From positions 1 through 64,000 of the forward strand of contig NZ_SUUH01000009.1 in NCBI RefSeq assembly GCF_015062615.1: a stretch of 64,000 bases of DNA. Reading direction: 5' to 3'. The stretch is from Denitrobacterium detoxificans (GTDB lineage: Bacteria; Actinomycetota; Coriobacteriia; Coriobacteriales; Eggerthellaceae). How positions within the stretch are numbered: position 1 is the stretch's first letter; every line of letters starts with the position of its first letter. Below the pieces are notes generated by a model, which was given only the letters and a program-made list of their open reading frames with translations, had not been told where the DNA came from and did no database searches. A program made the position numbers and the translations under genes. Shown piece by piece: positions 17,917 through 25,816 of the stretch.

Positions 17917-18939
17917 CTACGGTTCCACCTTGTCCATTCTTGACTTTTTGCTGGACAAGTCCCTCAAGGGGAAGGTAATCGCATGTACGGGACAGGCATC
18001 TGCGCACTTGCGACACTTCGTGCAATCGTGCATGGGCTGAGAATTCACGGCATCGTGCAAATCGATACCCTCGGGGCATGCCTTCGCGCACGCATCGCAC
18101 TTCTGCCCCTTCGATTCCCTCAGGCACACCGACGCATCGCTCTTCGGACGGAACGTGCGATTAGCGCGCGAGATGAGCGAGAGCAGCGCTCCCAACGGGC
18201 AGAAGCGATGGCACCACGAACGCAGCACCACGACTTCGACGATCAGCAGCGCCGGGAACACCACGAGCGACAGCGTCGTCTCGTTCAGCTGAAGCAGGCG
18301 CCACAACGCGATGATGGTGGCAAACGATAGACCCACGGGGCAGATAAGGCAGAACACGGGGAATCCGAACACGGCCGTAGTGAGCAACGTGCCGCCAAGC
18401 ACCCAGTTTCGCGAGTCATCCAACCCACCGCGCTTGACGTTTGCGGGGAACAGTTTCGAAAGCACGCCGCTCTTCCCCGAAGCCTTGGCGGAACCGTCCG
18501 CGTCCTCGCCGTGCGCCTCGACGCCGCGAGCAGCGCTCGCGCAGGCAGCACAGTCCGGCTTCTCGGCATCGGCTGCCTCTTCCGCCTTCGCATCGCTGGC
18601 GGACTCGGCCTTCTCGATGGCCTGCGCCTCTGCCTTCGCATGACGCTTGTCGGCACCAAACAGGCGCTTCACCAGCGGAACGGGACAACCCCATGCGCAG
18701 AATGCGCGACCCAGAATAAGAGTGACCACCACGGTAATGGCAAGGGCGATTAGCGCCGGGGGTACGAACGTCTTGGAAGCGATAAGCGTCTCGAGCGCAC
18801 CCAGGGGGCAAATGGCCGTGATGTCGTACAGGCCCCACTGAGATGGCGTGCCCACGCCCGTGTGGAACGCGAGGCCCACGCAGACGACGCCCAGCACGCA
18901 CAGCACGCTTATCGTGCGCAGAACGGAGCTCTTCTTCAT
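17917..18939 (-). CDS. NapH-like membrane 4Fe-4S ferredoxin
   Basis: This 340-aa inner-membrane iron-sulfur protein of the NapH/MauN family moves quinol electrons to periplasmic reductases in known systems. It has about four to five membrane helices, the paired CP motifs AFCAWGCPVPL and LICPVGL, WCHRFCPLGALL, and two C-terminal 4Fe-4S motifs (CDACAKACP and CTKCRKCADACP). An unusual Ala/Glu/Lys-rich soluble insert of about 60 residues (about 95-160) lies between the first CP motif and the next helix. It overlaps the NapG-like gene by 4 nt and is the last gene of the Dms operon. Confidence 0.88.
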   Translation of the reverse strand: MKKSSVLRTISVLCVLGVVCVGLAFHTGVGTPSQWGLYDITAICPLGALETLIASKTFVPPALIALAITVVVTLILGRAFCAWGCPVPLVKRLFGADKRHAKAEAQAIEKAESASDAKAEEAADAEKPDCAACASAARGVEAHGEDADGSAKASGKSGVLSKLFPANVKRGGLDDSRNWVLGGTLLTTAVFGFPVFCLICPVGLSFATIIALWRLLQLNETTLSLVVFPALLIVEVVVLRSWCHRFCPLGALLSLISRANRTFRPKSDASVCLRESKGQKCDACAKACPEGIDLHDAVNSQPMHDCTKCRKCADACPVHAITFPLRDLSSKKSRMDKVEP

Positions 18940-19532
18940 CGGACCACATATCCTTCCACTTCAGATGCAGGGCGAACCACGATGCCGCGGCGCTTGCCGC
19001 CCGCAAACTGCCCATACACCAACGCTGGGCACACGTTTTCGCAGACGCCGCACCCATTGCACAAGTCGGCATTCACCACGGGATGACGTCCCGAATCGAG
19101 CGTGATGGCCTGGTACGGGCATACATTCACGCAGTCCTCGCACGACTGGGTGTACGACAGACACCTATCCGACTGAACGACGGCGATACCGATCTTCTCG
19201 GTCTCCTCGTTGAAGGGAACGATGGCACCGGTTGCGCACACGCGCGCGCAGTCGTCGCAGAAATCGCAGATGCCACGATGAAAATCGAGCGTGGGCGTAC
19301 GTGCATTCAAGAAGCCATCCTCCACGGTCGCCAGAGTAATGGCGCCCGTATGACATACGCTGCGGCAACGATCGCACTTCACGCAACGCGAGATGAACTG
19401 AGCCTCATCCTGGCCGCCCGGGGGACGCAGCAGCGAGCCGTCGCCCGCGAACGCGCGGGTAGCGCCACCAAGCGCACCCAGAGCCGCGGTGGCCCCCAGG
19501 AATCCGGCAAATGCCCTTCTGGTGACAGCCAC
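18936..19532 (-). CDS. NapG/MauM-like Tat-exported ferredoxin
   Basis: This 198-aa protein has a Tat-type leader (TRRAFAGFLGATAALGALGG) and four cysteine motifs for 4Fe-4S clusters: CVKCDRCRSVC, CDFCDDCARVC, CEDCVNVCP (with an upstream Cys in RCLSYTQSC) and CNGCGVCENVCP. In Nap systems NapG pairs with NapH as a quinol-dehydrogenase-like module. Its gene starts 2 nt past the TorD stop and overlaps the NapH-like gene, so the three are co-translated. Confidence 0.9.
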   Translation of the reverse strand: MAVTRRAFAGFLGATAALGALGGATRAFAGDGSLLRPPGGQDEAQFISRCVKCDRCRSVCHTGAITLATVEDGFLNARTPTLDFHRGICDFCDDCARVCATGAIVPFNEETEKIGIAVVQSDRCLSYTQSCEDCVNVCPYQAITLDSGRHPVVNADLCNGCGVCENVCPALVYGQFAGGKRRGIVVRPASEVEGYVVR

Positions 19533-19534
19533 GA

Positions 19535-20275
19535 CTACACCGCCACCGCTTCAGGAAGCTCTTCGTCCATCCAGGCCGGGTGCAGATCGCCCGTATCGCC
19601 CTGAACCCCGGCCAGCTCGGCTGCGCCATCAAGAAACGCCGCCTCTTCATCCAGGTAGCCACGCGTGATCAACGCAATGGCGCGGTAGAAGTCGGTCTGC
19701 GCATGCGTATCGACGGCATCGCAGAAGCGCGGGAACCAGTTCTTCTGGTGATACAGGAAGAAGCCACGCTGCAGGGCCACGAGCTCGGCAAAGCGATCGT
19801 AGTCCCCCGCCTCGAGCACGCGCGCCGATTCTTCGGCCAGAAGCGCCGCAAACTGAAGCTCGAAGCTGATGTGGTCTTCGGGAATGGTGTTGCCCTCGGG
19901 AAGGTCATAGCCAAACGTGCGATAGTACGACAGAGCCTTGTCGCGGGCATCCTGCATCAGGAGCCCATCGTCACTCGTAAACACGGATTCATACGGCGGC
20001 GCCGTGATCTTGTCGTACTGACCTGCGCCCAGAAATACTCGAGCGTAGTCGACGGCCAGATCCTGCCGTGTTCCCGAATCGCGATACTTCAAATAGTCGG
20101 CAATGCGGGCATACCCACGGGAAACCAGCGAGTCATCGCGCTCGAATTCGATGCGGGAAAGAGCCTCGATCTGCTCTTCGGTAAGCTCCTTGAAATACAC
20201 GCTTGCCAGGAAGCCGCAGAACTCGGCACGCGCCTTGCACGCCTCAGCCAACTGCTTCGCATCTTGTACGTCCAT
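19535..20275 (-). CDS. TorD-family chaperone of the Dms operon
   Basis: This 246-aa cytoplasmic helical protein resembles TorD/NarJ chaperones: AEFCGFLASVYFKELTEEQI at the N-terminus, VDYARVFLGAG (about 90-100), APPYESVFTSDDGLLMQ (about 107-123) and a PEDHISFELQFAALL block (about 150-165). The ATG used has GAGGAGA upstream; 44 upstream codons of open frame lack similarity. It sits between dmsC-like and napG-like genes and probably matures the DmsA-like subunit. The 185-bp gap before it holds two strong hairpins, so its output may differ from that of the dms genes. Confidence 0.85.
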   Translation of the reverse strand: MDVQDAKQLAEACKARAEFCGFLASVYFKELTEEQIEALSRIEFERDDSLVSRGYARIADYLKYRDSGTRQDLAVDYARVFLGAGQYDKITAPPYESVFTSDDGLLMQDARDKALSYYRTFGYDLPEGNTIPEDHISFELQFAALLAEESARVLEAGDYDRFAELVALQRGFFLYHQKNWFPRFCDAVDTHAQTDFYRAIALITRGYLDEEAAFLDGAAELAGVQGDTGDLHPAWMDEELPEAVAV

Positions 20276-20328
20276 GATTATCTCCTCATCTTGCGAAACG
20301 GGATGCCCCGCCGCGTTGAAACTCGCCG

Positions 20329-20351
20329 CCCGTCGCAGGAACTGCGACGGG
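20329..20351 (-). other. Intercistronic hairpin upstream of the torD-like gene
   Basis: A perfect 10-bp stem CCCGTCGCAG/CTGCGACGGG has a 3-nt loop and lies 54 nt before the torD-like start. There is no T run, so it is more likely an mRNA-processing or stability element than a terminator. Confidence 0.5.
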
Positions 20352-20407
20352 GTGCCCGGATGCCATACGGTCTTGCAGCGAACCTGACATCCGGGACCTT
20401 TATACAT

Positions 20408-20447
20408 GGGCTCGCGGGTTGGAGGGAGGAAGGGACCCCGCGAGCCC
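20408..20447 (-). other. Intercistronic hairpin after the dmsC-like gene
   Basis: A perfect 11-bp stem GGGCTCGCGGG/CCCGCGAGCCC has an 18-nt loop and lies just past the dmsC-like stop. No T run follows on the minus strand. It could protect the upstream dmsABC-type message from 3' decay. That role is inferred. Confidence 0.55.
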
Positions 20448-20460
20448 CGAATGCTGTTAC

Positions 20461-21273
20461 TTACAGCGTGACGCCGAACAGCGCCATGAGAGCATCGCTA
20501 CCGAGCCACATAAGGCAGCGGAACGCAATTGCGCCAACGCAGCCACATGCCAGCGCCAGGCCAGCGAAGGCAAGCGCGGATGCGGGTTTGCGGGTGATGG
20601 CAACGCCGCACGCCAGCGGGGCAACGCCACCAACCAGGACCACGGCGCCCCAGAACAGCGGAGCCTGAGCGCCAGCGGAAACGCCGGAGACCATGCCGAA
20701 CACGAGCGCGAACACCACGGCAAGCGCGCCGCCGAGCACGGTTTCCCAGCCAGCGAACACGAGGGCCTCTTCGGCCTCGCCGCGATAGGCGCAGAGCAGA
20801 GCCCACAGGGCGCAGCCAGCGGCAGCAGCCGTACCCAGGTAGCCCAGGGGCAGGCCAATGTTGTTCCATGCGAGCTGGGAGGACATCATGTAAGAGAAGC
20901 CGCACGAGAACGAGAACACCGGAGCCATGATGACGCCCAGGGCAGCGAACGCCTTACGAGCGCTCGCAGAAGCATCGCGCTTCCACAGCAGCACCAGGAT
21001 GAGACCGATGAGCGCATCGATGCCCAAGAGCAGTGCCTCTAGGAAGATGCCCGGAGCGGGGTGAGCCAGAACACCGAACATCCTATCGACGTGGGACAGG
21101 TGCGTTGCCGAAACGATGCCGCCCACGATCAGGAGGATGATCGCGATGATGGCAGCCAGGGAGGTCGTCTTCTTTGCCATGCCCTTGAACTCGTCAATGC
21201 ACGCGCATCCCAGCAGCCACGAACCAGTGCCCGCGATAGCGGTGAACAGAACGAGGGACCATTGGATTTCCAT
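20461..21273 (-). CDS. DmsC-like membrane anchor subunit
   Basis: This 270-aa protein of about eight membrane helices fits the DMSO reductase anchor family, which oxidises menaquinol and passes electrons to the DmsB ferredoxin. It begins MEIQWSLVLFTAIAGTGSWL and is almost wholly hydrophobic with short charged loops (KRDASASARKAF). It lies 13 nt past the dmsB-like stop. Family assignment rests on length, topology and operon position as well as the N-terminal motif. Confidence 0.85.
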   Translation of the reverse strand: MEIQWSLVLFTAIAGTGSWLLGCACIDEFKGMAKKTTSLAAIIAIILLIVGGIVSATHLSHVDRMFGVLAHPAPGIFLEALLLGIDALIGLILVLLWKRDASASARKAFAALGVIMAPVFSFSCGFSYMMSSQLAWNNIGLPLGYLGTAAAAGCALWALLCAYRGEAEEALVFAGWETVLGGALAVVFALVFGMVSGVSAGAQAPLFWGAVVLVGGVAPLACGVAITRKPASALAFAGLALACGCVGAIAFRCLMWLGSDALMALFGVTL

Positions 21274-21286
21274 TACGCTCTCCTTC

Positions 21287-21919
21287 CTATTCGCCGTCTA
21301 CCGGATACGCATCGGTACGCGGATACTCGGGCGCCTTGATGCGCGGATACCACGTGCCGATCATGTCGGTCATGATGTAGTGGGTCGCAGGATGATTGCC
21401 CACGTCCTGCAGCGTGTGGATCTGGTCGTCGGAGTACTTCGCGAGCTCCTTCGAAACGTCGGAGTTCGGATCATCCAGATCGCCGTAGAAACGAGCGCCG
21501 GCAGCGCAGCTCTTCACGCATGCGGGAAGCTCGCCCTGGCTGGTCAGCTGGCCGCAGAGGGTGCACTTCTCAACGCACTTCTCTTCCTTGTTCCAGGCGC
21601 GCACGCCATAGGGGCAGGCCATCATGCAATACTTGCAGCCGATGCACTGCTCCTTGTTCACCAGCACGACGTTGGTCTTCGGGTCGCGGTAGCTGGCGCC
21701 CGTGGGACACACGTTCACGCAGGGAGCATCTTCGCACTGCTGGCACATGGTGGGCAGCGCATAGCGCGTCATGTTGGGGTACTCGCCCACGGGGCCCACG
21801 GTCAGCACGCGCGACCAGCGCTCGCCCAGGGCCACGCCATTTTCCATCTTGCACGCCACCTCGCAGCTGAAGCAGCCGGTGCAGCGGTCAAGGTTAACGA
21901 CAATGCAATTATGCGCCAT
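21287..21919 (-). CDS. DmsB-like 4Fe-4S electron transfer subunit
   Basis: This 210-aa ferredoxin subunit has four cysteine motifs: CTGCFSCEVAC, CQQCEDAPCVNVCP, CIGCKYCMMACP and CTLC...CVKSC. It would carry electrons between the membrane anchor and the molybdenum subunit. The start chosen is MAHNCIVVNLDRC. Its ATG overlaps the end of the dmsA-like gene by 11 nt, so translation is coupled. A start four codons upstream is possible but has no better ribosome site. Confidence 0.93.
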   Translation of the reverse strand: MAHNCIVVNLDRCTGCFSCEVACKMENGVALGERWSRVLTVGPVGEYPNMTRYALPTMCQQCEDAPCVNVCPTGASYRDPKTNVVLVNKEQCIGCKYCMMACPYGVRAWNKEEKCVEKCTLCGQLTSQGELPACVKSCAAGARFYGDLDDPNSDVSKELAKYSDDQIHTLQDVGNHPATHYIMTDMIGTWYPRIKAPEYPRTDAYPVDGE

Positions 21920-24623
21920 AGTCAAACACATCCTCAGTGGTATCAGAGAACTCGGGCATCCAGGGCTCGAACTGCTCGGGTTCGGACCAAATGGACTTCA
22001 GGATCTCGTCATTGCTGGGCGACACCTTTACCTGGAAGCCACGCAGAATGTACGAGCCATATACCGGGTCATAGGGGGGATCGTTCTTCGTGAGCACGTT
22101 GATATTGCATGCACGATACGCCTGAGCCGGGTCATCGGAGTCAAGCAGCTCGGGCAGCCAGAAGCGCTCCTGGTAGAGAACGCCCTCGGGGATGGCCGTG
22201 GTGACGCGAGCCTTGCCATGCGTCTTGCCGCGACGGCTCTCGATGTTGACCCACTCGTTATCGGTGATGCCGTACTTTTCGGCATCCTTGGGGTTGATCC
22301 ACATCTCGGGCACGGGATAGATCTCGCGCAGATACGGGATGTTGCGCAGCGTGCCATGGTGATACATGGGCAGACGGCCCTCGGTGATGACCAGCGGATA
22401 TTCCGTGTCGGTCAGCGGGGACTCAGCGGGCTCATGATAGATGGGCATGGGCTCGTAATCCTGCGATGCCGCGGGAAGCTCCAGATGCTCCGCTTCCTTG
22501 CAATGCGCCCAGGGGAAGCCCGTGCGACCAAGAATCGTGTTGGACTCGCAGTACACCTCGAGCTTCTTGGACGGGGTGCCAAAGCCCTTGGGCTTGCCCG
22601 TGGTGTCGTCGGTCTTGAGGTAGGTGTAGTACGTGCGATACTCGTCAGCCGTGCACCACTCGAACACGCCCTTTTCGCAAGCCTCTTCCCAGGTCATCTT
22701 GTCGGCCAGCTTGAAGAGGTGCTGCTTCTGCTTCTCGTACTCGTTCTTGTAGAACGGCGTGGTCATGCACTCGTTGGCATCGAATGCCTTGGGGCAATGC
22801 GTGTTGCCCAGCTCGGCGCACTTCTGGACGATCTGCGTCCAGATGATGCCCTCTTCAACGGTCTCGTACAGATGCGTAACAGCCTGACGCATGACGACCG
22901 TGTTGAGCTGCGGAATGGGGAGGTTCGTCTCGAGCCATTCGGTGCAGGGAAGAATGAGGTCGGCGCACAGCACGGAGAATGCCGTAGGATACATGTACAC
23001 GTGCACGATGTAGTCCAGGTTCGGCACGATGTCGTCCAGGCAGGTGGAATTGCCGAGCACGACATGCTTGTTGCCCGAACGCTCGATCCACATGTGGATC
23101 TGGTAGGGGTCGCCGTCCTTCATGGCCTTGAACACCGAAGGAATGTGAGCCATATCCCAGCAGATGAGGCCCTTGTACTCGGTGTAGCCGCAGCGCTTCA
23201 TGACCTTTTCCTGCGTGAGCAGACGCGGGGTGTTGCCCAGCTGGTCCTTCACGGGTGCATTCGGGAACTTCTGAAGCATGGTGCCAGGCTTCTCCACGTT
23301 GCCCATGAGGAATTCCAGGGTAAGCGCAGCGAGGGCGTTTGCCTGAGTCTGACCGGTCTGGTCGGCATACACGCCCTGCATTATGCTCGACTGGCCGTTG
23401 GGGTCGGTATAGATCTCCAGGGCCTTCTCGATCATCTTGGCATCGAGCCAGCAAGTCTCGGCAGCCTTTTCGAGCGTCCACTCCTCGCAGTTCTCCTTCA
23501 GCAGCTGGCCAGCGGTGCTGCACTTCATGCCATTGACCTCATAGGTGCCAAAGAGTGCAGGCTGAACGCCTTCGGCCATGGGGAACTGAACGACTTCGGG
23601 TGCGTTGGTGGCAGGATTCCAGATGACGTAATCCTTGTCCGTGCCCTCCAGACCCGCTTCGGTCGCCTTCAGCGTGAGGCGGGTATTCGGGTTGATCAGG
23701 TACGGCATATTGGTCCACGTACGGCAGAATTCGGCGTCGTACTTCTCGTTTTCCAGGATCCAACGCGTCCACGCCAGGAACAGAGCGATGTCCGTACCAG
23801 GGCGAATGGGCAGCCACACGTCGGCCTTGGCGGCATCGAGCGTGTAACGGGGGTCAACGACGACCGTCTTCAGGCCCTGGGGACGATTGCGCAGCTCGGC
23901 GAGAGCGCGACCACCCGTGGCAGCCGAAGAGTTGCTGGGGTCGGTACCCCACAGCACCAGCGACGTCACCTTGCTGTCGGTGAAGTAGTAGTCCCAACCA
24001 TTCGAGTCGGAGAACGAAAGGTTGTTCGGCTTGCCAGCGCCATATGCCAAAAGCGATGCGCCCATGCGGGGCAGGTAGCACTGCGAGCAGCCGGGCTCCC
24101 AGACGTTCGGAGTGTTGATGGCCTCGCCAAAGCGCTTGATATTCGAAAAGTGCGGATTTCCGCCACCGCCGGTGGAAACGCTGATAGCTTCGCTACCATA
24201 CTTGTCGGAAACCTCGTTGATCTTCGTGGCCACTTCGGTAAGAGCCTCGTCCCACGAAATGCGCTCCCAAGTATTCTTACCACGCTCGCCCACACGACGC
24301 ATGGGATACTTGTTGCGGTTCGGATGGTACAAGGCCTGAATGCCTGCCATGCCCTTGGCGCATACGCCGCCCTGGCTCATGGGGCTCTCGGGGTTTCCCT
24401 CGATACGCACCACGCGGCCATCACGCACATGCGCCAGAACGGCACACGATGCGATGCACGCACGACACGAGGTCTTGTAGATCTTCTCCTCCCCACTGGT
24501 AGCTGCTTTGGCGGGATCGGCTTCAACCAGACTGTCCTTCAGGCTGATTCCCAAACCAGCCACGGCGCCAAGCGCTACGGCGGATTTGCAGAATCCCCTG
24601 CGGGTGATTTTGGTTTCTCCCAT
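21909..24623 (-). CDS. DmsA-like Tat-exported molybdopterin oxidoreductase, catalytic subunit
   Basis: This 904-aa protein of the DMSO reductase superfamily has a Tat leader (TRRGFCKSAVALGA), an N-terminal 4Fe-4S motif (CRACIASC with a fourth Cys in GGVCAKG), a Mo-bisMGD core and a C-terminal dinucleotide-binding domain. CSQCYLPRMGAS near residue 175 lies in the region that usually supplies the metal ligand. The reaction cannot be read from sequence. The class includes reductases for DMSO, TMAO, oxyanions and, in gut Eggerthellaceae, plant or drug catechols. Encoded with its own B and C subunits, a chaperone and NapGH-like proteins. Confidence 0.92.
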   Translation of the reverse strand: MGETKITRRGFCKSAVALGAVAGLGISLKDSLVEADPAKAATSGEEKIYKTSCRACIASCAVLAHVRDGRVVRIEGNPESPMSQGGVCAKGMAGIQALYHPNRNKYPMRRVGERGKNTWERISWDEALTEVATKINEVSDKYGSEAISVSTGGGGNPHFSNIKRFGEAINTPNVWEPGCSQCYLPRMGASLLAYGAGKPNNLSFSDSNGWDYYFTDSKVTSLVLWGTDPSNSSAATGGRALAELRNRPQGLKTVVVDPRYTLDAAKADVWLPIRPGTDIALFLAWTRWILENEKYDAEFCRTWTNMPYLINPNTRLTLKATEAGLEGTDKDYVIWNPATNAPEVVQFPMAEGVQPALFGTYEVNGMKCSTAGQLLKENCEEWTLEKAAETCWLDAKMIEKALEIYTDPNGQSSIMQGVYADQTGQTQANALAALTLEFLMGNVEKPGTMLQKFPNAPVKDQLGNTPRLLTQEKVMKRCGYTEYKGLICWDMAHIPSVFKAMKDGDPYQIHMWIERSGNKHVVLGNSTCLDDIVPNLDYIVHVYMYPTAFSVLCADLILPCTEWLETNLPIPQLNTVVMRQAVTHLYETVEEGIIWTQIVQKCAELGNTHCPKAFDANECMTTPFYKNEYEKQKQHLFKLADKMTWEEACEKGVFEWCTADEYRTYYTYLKTDDTTGKPKGFGTPSKKLEVYCESNTILGRTGFPWAHCKEAEHLELPAASQDYEPMPIYHEPAESPLTDTEYPLVITEGRLPMYHHGTLRNIPYLREIYPVPEMWINPKDAEKYGITDNEWVNIESRRGKTHGKARVTTAIPEGVLYQERFWLPELLDSDDPAQAYRACNINVLTKNDPPYDPVYGSYILRGFQVKVSPSNDEILKSIWSEPEQFEPWMPEFSDTTEDVFDYGA

Positions 24624-24670
24624 ATTCCTTCCTTCTCCCTATATCCTGTCTTTCCTCATCAATCCCAGTG

Positions 24671-25387
24671 CTATGCGCAAACCGGAATAGAATCAGCCAT
24701 GCGAATGCCCTCTTCGGTGGTGCGCCAGGCGCCATCCCACACGATTCCGCCCACCGTTTCCAGCTTCGATACGAAATAGCCGGCAAACACGGTCTTGGGG
24801 GAATGCAGGGCCGGATGCCCCGAAAGGGCCGTCTCGATTGCAGGAAGGCCAACCGCCTCACGGCAGGTATCGAGCACAATGCGATACGCATCGGCGTAGC
24901 CTTCCGGCTCCTCCTCAATGAGCTGTGCGAAGCGAGCGCAGGGATCGTACTGTTCAAGAGCGCGCAGACCCGCTTCCGACGTCACGAGCTCGTAGTCGTA
25001 GGCACGCGCGTCCTCGGCTTCGGGATCCACGCCCTCTTCGTAGATAGGGGTCGCATCAATCGCGCCCGCATCAATGAGAATGCGCAGCAGCGTATGAGGT
25101 GTCTGCGTGCTCATGTTCATAACGGGCTGGTCGGCCAACGCCACTTCAACTTCGCGATAGGAAACGGCCTCGCGACACGCATTCATGCACGCGCACATGG
25201 GCAGCGTGTTCGAACGGTTCAGGGAAAGATGGGAGCAAACCTCCGCAAATACGGCTTCGGGATCGCTCTGGCAGTCGAGCGCCTCCGCCTGGATCTCTTC
25301 GTTAGCTTTTGCGGCAGGGCATTCCCCGTCATGCGTCGTGCTGGGCACGGCTTCCGCGGGGGCCACAGCGTGGTCCTGATATTCCAT
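24671..25387 (-). CDS. Unknown protein, first gene of the Dms operon
   Basis: This 238-aa soluble acidic protein has no signal peptide. Two regions look alike and could be winged-helix folds: TPHTLLRILIDAGAID ending in VTSEAGLRAL (about 105-150) and SPKTVFAGYFVSKLETVGGI ending in WRTTEEGIRMAD (about 195-233). Several cysteines (MCACMNAC, DTCREAVG) are also present. It ends 47 nt before the dmsA-like start on the same strand, so a role in regulation or maturation of this enzyme is plausible but not shown. I do not recognise the family. Confidence 0.7.
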   Translation of the reverse strand: MEYQDHAVAPAEAVPSTTHDGECPAAKANEEIQAEALDCQSDPEAVFAEVCSHLSLNRSNTLPMCACMNACREAVSYREVEVALADQPVMNMSTQTPHTLLRILIDAGAIDATPIYEEGVDPEAEDARAYDYELVTSEAGLRALEQYDPCARFAQLIEEEPEGYADAYRIVLDTCREAVGLPAIETALSGHPALHSPKTVFAGYFVSKLETVGGIVWDGAWRTTEEGIRMADSIPVCA

Positions 25388-25497
25388 TGCTCCTCCGATT
25401 TCGTCTTGCGACGGCCTCCTCCACCGTCGCCGAACAGAAACGAAGGTACGGGAAGGTCCCGAAGGGCAACAACTTCAATTGTTCGTGAAATCCACTC

Positions 25498-25521
25498 TCA
25501 CCAACGGGTTTTTCTTGGTGA
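25498..25521. promoter_or_regulatory. Operator-like inverted repeat upstream of the Dms operon
   Basis: TCACCAA-N10-TTGGTGA: arms are identical to those of the neighbouring site at 25530-25546, but spaced wider. It lies 110 nt upstream of the first gene. Confidence 0.55.
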
Positions 25522-25529
25522 TTGATCAC

Positions 25530-25546
25530 TCACCAACTATTGGTGA
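25530..25546. promoter_or_regulatory. 17-bp operator-like palindrome upstream of the Dms operon
   Basis: TCACC-AACTATT-GGTGA, a perfect 7-bp-arm palindrome (TCACCAA/TTGGTGA). The length and centre spacing are the same as the TACCC-N7-GGGTA sites at the AOR locus. Likely bound by a LuxR-type dimer, perhaps the regulator at 16327-17859. Confidence 0.6.
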
Positions 25547-25634
25547 ATTCTACGTTTTTGCAGGTAGAGCGCAGAGTATTAGAAGAGAATATGTTCGTTT
25601 AGCCTAACTCGAAGCCCCGCGAACAAGGCACGGG

Positions 25635-25712
25635 GTGACAGAGGGACGGTTCTGCTGTCACCTTCCCACAATTCACCCCCGCAGGTGACAGAAGGACCGT
25701 CCCTCTGTCACC
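25635..25712. repeat. GGTGACAG palindromic repeat, copy 2
   Basis: It begins GGTGACAGAGGGACGGTTCT and ends GTCCCTCTGTCACC, and shares 45 of its first 46 bases with the copy at 16224-16331. It lacks the 14-nt central insertion and the extra half unit of copy 1. Ends are inverted relative to one another, as in REP-type elements. Confidence 0.8.
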
Positions 25713-25726
25713 AGCGAATCGCGCGC

Positions 25727-25791
25727 AAAAATAGGAGGCCCGTCCACGCAGCACCTTGCATGATGCAAGATGCGTACGTGAACAAGCCTCC
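25727..25791 (-). terminator. Probable terminator of rhaD
   Basis: On the minus strand GGAGGC pairs with GCCTCC around an inner CTTGCAT/ATGCAAG hairpin and is followed by TATTTTTG. The bipartite stem is long but the T run is good. It starts 25 nt past the aldolase stop. Confidence 0.5.
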
Positions 25792-25816
25792 GTCCCGTGC
25801 CACGTGGGATATGGAA

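Larger units (their letters stand above)
25388..25816. other. Intergenic region with Dms operators, a repeat and the rhaD terminator
   Basis: The left third is the leader and promoter region of the leftward Dms operon, with four TCACC/GGTGA half sites. The middle is the second GGTGACAG repeat. The right part holds a probable terminator of the aldolase gene. No gene is seen. Confidence 0.6.

Noticed and set aside
21771..24779. 1002-codon open frame on the plus strand
   Set aside because: Antisense to the dmsA-like gene, whose protein matches a known family throughout. No recognisable motif in the plus-strand frame.
24671..25387. Third TorD-type chaperone
   Set aside because: The gene position would fit, but the TorD motifs (E.RRLFVGP, EPEDH) are absent and the predicted fold looks different.
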